Origin: Clostridia bacterium
GTDB taxonomy: Bacteria; Bacillota; Clostridia; Christensenellales; Maliibacteriaceae
Direction: 5' to 3'
Length of the DNA: 15,661 bases
Assembly (NCBI GenBank): GCA_017935825.1
Contig: JAGBGW010000299.1
Span: 1 to 15,661, forward strand
Shown here: piece after piece, positions 12,482 to 15,661 of the stretch
How positions within the stretch are numbered: the first letter of the stretch is position 1
How the letters are laid out: each line of letters begins with the position of its first letter
Translations under genes and position numbers: made by a program
The notes under the pieces: model-generated
What the model was told of the DNA's origin: nothing
Databases searched by the model: none
What the model saw: only the letters and a program-made list of their open reading frames with translations

Positions 12482-13756
12482 TCATTTACCTCCCTTGGTG
12501 ATCTGTACGAGGATCTCGTCATCGGTGTAGTAACGCGCTGTGGTGTAGGTGCGAAGCTTGTTGGAAGAGGTGATGACGGGCATCTTTGCACAGAGGGGAT
12601 TGTTCATGTACATCAAAGGACAGATGTAGGAGGTGATAACGCCGGTGGCTTTGAGCCGTGCGGCGTACTCGGTCTTTTCAAATTCCTTCAAGACTGCAGG
12701 GGGTGCGGTGAACACGGTGGGGATGACCACGCGCTTGTTGCCTGCTGCCTTCAGACCTTCCTCCACGCGGTCGGTCCAGTCTTTGAGCTGCTGCAGGCTC
12801 ATGTGGGGGCAGCCCATGAAGCAAAGCTTGGGCGTTGCGTTGGCATCCTTCCAGATCATGGGGTAGTTGTCCATGACGCGCTTGAGCTCTGCATCGTCGA
12901 TGATGTATTCTTTTGCGCCTTCCACGACAAGAGAATCACCCAGCTCCTTTGCCTCGGGGGTCAGGTTTGCGATGTGGTAAAGCCCCACTGCGCCGTTGGA
13001 TGCGGTGGCTGCGCCGAAGTCCTTCAAATAGGTGCAGGCAGCCTCATCCAGTTCCGTGCCCAGCCACTTGTCAAGACCCACGATGTAGGGCACATCTTCC
13101 ATCACCTTCATGCCGATGGCGGAGCCTAAAAGCTGTGCCTCGGGCTTTTTGGTGGTTTCGATCTTGACGACCCAGGTGGCCTTACGACCTTCATCGGTCA
13201 GAAGACCGAACTTCGGGACGAAGCCAACGATGGAACCCATCAGGTCCATGATGCCGGAATTGCGGTTGCAGCGAGCACCAAGGACGGAGTTTGCATAAAC
13301 TACGGCGGAGGATTCTGCCCAGGAGAGGATGTCGCCCTTTTTGGGCTTGTTACCCACCTGATCCAGATAGCAGGCGCAGGTGAAAGCATCCTTATCCATC
13401 AGACCCAGCTTTTCAAGCTGACCTTCATAGAAATCCTGACGGGAGTACATGAACTTTTTGAAGATGAACTTCTGCAGGAAGTTTGCAGGTACCTTGGGGT
13501 CGATGGGACGGGGGTCCATGGAGAAGGTCTGTCCCGAGACGGCGCCTGCTTCGATGAGCTGATCCATCAGGTCGTAGACAGGACCCAGCGCCTTCAAGCC
13601 GAAGGAAGTGACCAGATGATTGTGCTCACCTGTCAGCGCCACCATTTCCTCTGCGCCGAAGGTCTCACCGTACATGACAAGGGTCTTCATCACCTTTGCC
13701 ATGGTTTCGCCTTTTGCACCGTCCAAAATTGCCTGTTGTTCTTGTGTCAAACGCAT
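12482..13756 (-). CDS. Aconitase X large (catalytic) subunit, DUF521 type
   Basis: Catalytic subunit of aconitase X, a stand-alone branch of the aconitase superfamily that removes water from hydroxy acids. At 424 aa it has the usual separate-subunit length. The N-terminal MRLTQEQQAILDGAKGETMAK is typical. Three Cys in conserved-looking surroundings could bind the iron or Fe-S centre: C163 in NSVLGARCNR, C316 in FMGCPHMS and C379 in SYICPLMYM. The start ATG at 13756 lies 15 nt after the stop of the flavoprotein gene, with a modest GAGG binding site. The small subunit follows with a 0-4 nt gap or overlap. The substrate is uncertain: hydroxyproline-type and mevalonate-phosphate-type enzymes share this fold, and the flavin reductase partner hints at yet another hydroxy acid. 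Confidence 0.9.
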   Translation of the reverse strand: MRLTQEQQAILDGAKGETMAKVMKTLVMYGETFGAEEMVALTGEHNHLVTSFGLKALGPVYDLMDQLIEAGAVSGQTFSMDPRPIDPKVPANFLQKFIFKKFMYSRQDFYEGQLEKLGLMDKDAFTCACYLDQVGNKPKKGDILSWAESSAVVYANSVLGARCNRNSGIMDLMGSIVGFVPKFGLLTDEGRKATWVVKIETTKKPEAQLLGSAIGMKVMEDVPYIVGLDKWLGTELDEAACTYLKDFGAATASNGAVGLYHIANLTPEAKELGDSLVVEGAKEYIIDDAELKRVMDNYPMIWKDANATPKLCFMGCPHMSLQQLKDWTDRVEEGLKAAGNKRVVIPTVFTAPPAVLKEFEKTEYAARLKATGVITSYICPLMYMNNPLCAKMPVITSSNKLRTYTTARYYTDDEILVQITKGGK

Positions 13757-13771
13757 AGTATTTCTACCTCA

Positions 13772-15661
13772 TTACAGCTTCATGGCAACGTCCCATGCCT
13801 GCCAGATGACAGTGCGCAGGTTGCCGATCTTGTGTGCATCGCCCACGATGTGGATGTGACGGGCTTTCTTGACCAAAGGTGCGGAATCATAGCCGATGGA
13901 AACGATGACGTCATCGCAGGCAACTTCGATGATCTCGCCGTCCTTGTTTTTGACAAGTACCTTGCCTTCTGCGATCTCGGAAACACCGCTTTCAAGATGC
14001 ACCGCAACATTGTTGGTCTTGAAGAAGTCGCGCAGATAGCTGGTATTTGCAAGGCAGATGCCGTCCGCAGCGATCAGATCGTTCTTCATCTCCACGATGG
14101 TGGGGGTCTTGCCCTGCAGATACAGGTCGTATGCGATCTCGCAGCCGGTCAGACCGCCGCCGATGATGACCACATTCTGACCAACTTCGCGCTTGCCAAG
14201 CAGGTAATCCATGGCCTCGATGGCAGTTTCGCCGCCCTTGACACGAAGGGTTCGCGTGGTGGAGCCTGTTGCCACGATGATCTCATCCGCATCGAGGGTG
14301 GAAATATCGGTGATTTCAGTATTGAGTTTGATTTCGAGGGAAGGATACTTTCTGATCTCGCGGTTGTACCATGCGATCAGCTCACGATCCTTTTCCTTGA
14401 AAGAGGGTGCGGCAGCTGCGATGAATACACCGCCCAGTACGTCGCTCTTTTCATAAAGCGTCACGTCATGACCGCGCTTCGCACACACGATGGCGGATTC
14501 CATACCGCCGATGCCGCCGCCGATGACGGCGATGTGCTTTTTCACCTTGGCAGGAGCGATGTAGTATTTCTTACTCTGCATCGTCTCGGGGTTCAGTGCG
14601 CAGCGGGCGATGTGGGAAGCATCGTGCAGGGACTGGGTGTTGGCAACGCCCTTGTAATGGGTCATGTTGAAACAGCCGTTGTGGCAGCAGATGCAGGGAC
14701 GAATGTCCTCCAGACGATCTTCGATGAGCTTGGTGATCCACTGGCTGTCGGTGAGGAACGTGCGTGCCACGCCCATTGCATCGATTCGGCCCTCGGCAAT
14801 TGCCTGTGCGCCCACGGCAGGTTCCATACGGCCTGCGCACACCACGGGGATGTCCACGGCAGTGCGAAGCTCTGCCACGTCGTCCAGGTTGCAGTTTTGG
14901 GGCATGTACTGCGGCGGATGTGCCCAGTACCAGGAGTCATAGGTGCCGTTGTCTGCGTTGAGCATGTCGTAGCCTGCATCCTGCAGATACTTTGCGGCCT
15001 TCTTGCTTTCTTCCATATCGCGACCCAGCTCTTCATAATCGGTCTCGCCGGGCAGTGCGCCGTACTGGAAGTCCTTGACCTTGCTTTCTACGGAATAGCG
15101 AAGGGAAACGGGGAAGTCCTCGCCGCAGGCTTCTTTGATGGCGCGCACGATCTGCACAGCAAAGCGATAGCGGTTTTCAAAGCTACCGCCGTACTCGTCG
15201 GTGCGGTGGTTGGTGTAGCCGTAGGTGAACTGGTCAAGCAGATAGCCCTCATGCACAGCGTGTACTTCCACGCCGTCCACGCCTGCTTCCTTGCAAAGAA
15301 GGGCGGTCTTGGCGAACGCTTCGATAATCTCCTCGATTTCCTTCTTGGTGATGGCGCGGCAGGTGACCTTGTCGCTCCAGCGGGAGGGAAGAACCGAGGG
15401 GCTTGCGCTCTGGTAAGGCACGTCCAAAATGGGCTTTGCGATGGTGGAAAGGATTTTGCTGTTGTGCAGCATCACCACGTGATCGGTGATCGCCCAGGAA
15501 CGACCCATGCCTGCGGTGATCTGTACGAACAGCTTTGCGCCCGTTTCGTGGATCTCATCCATGAAGGGCTTCAGATCGCGGAACATCTTTTTGTTCTTGT
15601 ACAGCCAGCGGCCGCCGATGGTGTCGCGGATGGGTGCGATGCCGGGGATGATCAGACCTAC
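13772..15661 (-). CDS. OYE-like FMN/Fe-S/FAD oxidoreductase (enoate/dienoyl-CoA reductase type), 5' end outside window
   Basis: Multi-domain flavoenzyme of the 2,4-dienoyl-CoA reductase / 2-enoate reductase / BaiCD-like group, using NAD(P)H to reduce activated C=C bonds. The 629 visible residues contain an FMN-binding TIM barrel with the motif HEGYLLDQFTYGYTNHR and then EYGGSFENRYRF, and a 4Fe-4S site PCICCHNGC (C-x2-C-x3-C) plus a fourth Cys in ARCALNP. The FAD dinucleotide motif is AVIGGGIGGMES, and the NAD(P) motif is VVIIGGGLTGCEIAYD. The frame is open to the right edge: 25 codons (VGLIIPGIAPIRD...) precede the first internal ATG at 15586, so the true start and perhaps 40-60 residues of the barrel lie outside. 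Directly followed by the aconitase X subunits, with which it is probably co-transcribed. Substrate unknown. Confidence 0.92.
   Translation of the reverse strand, partial: VGLIIPGIAPIRDTIGGRWLYKNKKMFRDLKPFMDEIHETGAKLFVQITAGMGRSWAITDHVVMLHNSKILSTIAKPILDVPYQSASPSVLPSRWSDKVTCRAITKKEIEEIIEAFAKTALLCKEAGVDGVEVHAVHEGYLLDQFTYGYTNHRTDEYGGSFENRYRFAVQIVRAIKEACGEDFPVSLRYSVESKVKDFQYGALPGETDYEELGRDMEESKKAAKYLQDAGYDMLNADNGTYDSWYWAHPPQYMPQNCNLDDVAELRTAVDIPVVCAGRMEPAVGAQAIAEGRIDAMGVARTFLTDSQWITKLIEDRLEDIRPCICCHNGCFNMTHYKGVANTQSLHDASHIARCALNPETMQSKKYYIAPAKVKKHIAVIGGGIGGMESAIVCAKRGHDVTLYEKSDVLGGVFIAAAAPSFKEKDRELIAWYNREIRKYPSLEIKLNTEITDISTLDADEIIVATGSTTRTLRVKGGETAIEAMDYLLGKREVGQNVVIIGGGLTGCEIAYDLYLQGKTPTIVEMKNDLIAADGICLANTSYLRDFFKTNNVAVHLESGVSEIAEGKVLVKNKDGEIIEVACDDVIVSIGYDSAPLVKKARHIHIVGDAHKIGNLRTVIWQAWDVAMKL

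Noticed and set aside
11391..12485. idi as the last gene of the aconitase X operon
   Set aside because: A strong minus-strand terminator (11992-12021) separates them by 15 nt from the aconitase X stop, although read-through cannot be excluded.
1..15661. CRISPR arrays, prophage genes, integrase/att sites at the tRNA
   Set aside because: No spaced direct repeats, no phage or integrase genes, and no duplicate of the tRNA 3' end were seen; the only mobile-element-related gene is the REP-associated transposase.

Overview
The window looks like the chromosome of an anaerobic member of the Bacillota, most likely class Clostridia (gut-type). I infer this from strong AGGAGG-type ribosome binding sites, hairpin-plus-U-run terminators, short sigma-A-like promoters, Clostridia-like versions of PstS, DUF554, TraX-family and M28 genes, and an enoate-reductase-like flavoenzyme next to aconitase X. 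GC content is near 50 % by eye. No genus is assigned.

Left part (1-740, minus strand): the start of a methionine ABC transporter ATPase gene (metN), preceded by a complete-looking ribosome-mediated attenuator. This consists of a consensus promoter, a 47-codon leader ORF in which 11 of 16 consecutive codons are Met, a possible antiterminator arm, and an intrinsic terminator about 20 nt before the metN Shine-Dalgarno. It is the most notable feature of the window. Divergent from it (769-4948, plus strand) lies a full high-affinity phosphate operon, pstS-pstC-pstA-pstB-phoU. It has PhoP-box-like TTWACA repeats upstream, a stable stem-loop between pstS and pstC, ATGA overlaps between C/A/B, and a terminator. 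PstS has its two halves in permuted order.

Middle part (4949-10865): a two-gene unit (membrane-inserted M28-type metallopeptidase, then a Gfo/Idh/MocA oxidoreductase), a convergent gene for an unknown four-helix membrane protein, a minus-strand tRNA-Arg(CCG) with its own promoter and terminator, and then TraX-family, MgtC-family and DUF554 membrane protein genes on the plus strand.

Right part (10862-15661): a REP-associated (Y1/HUH) transposase gene overlaps the DUF554 stop codon and carries a perfect 26-bp inverted repeat inside its reading frame. Convergent to it, on the minus strand, are type 1 isopentenyl-diphosphate isomerase (idi) and, separated by a terminator, an operon of an OYE-like FMN/Fe-S/FAD reductase (5' end outside the window) followed by the large and small subunits of aconitase X. 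The last three genes together suggest a dehydration-plus-reduction route for a hydroxy acid of unknown identity.
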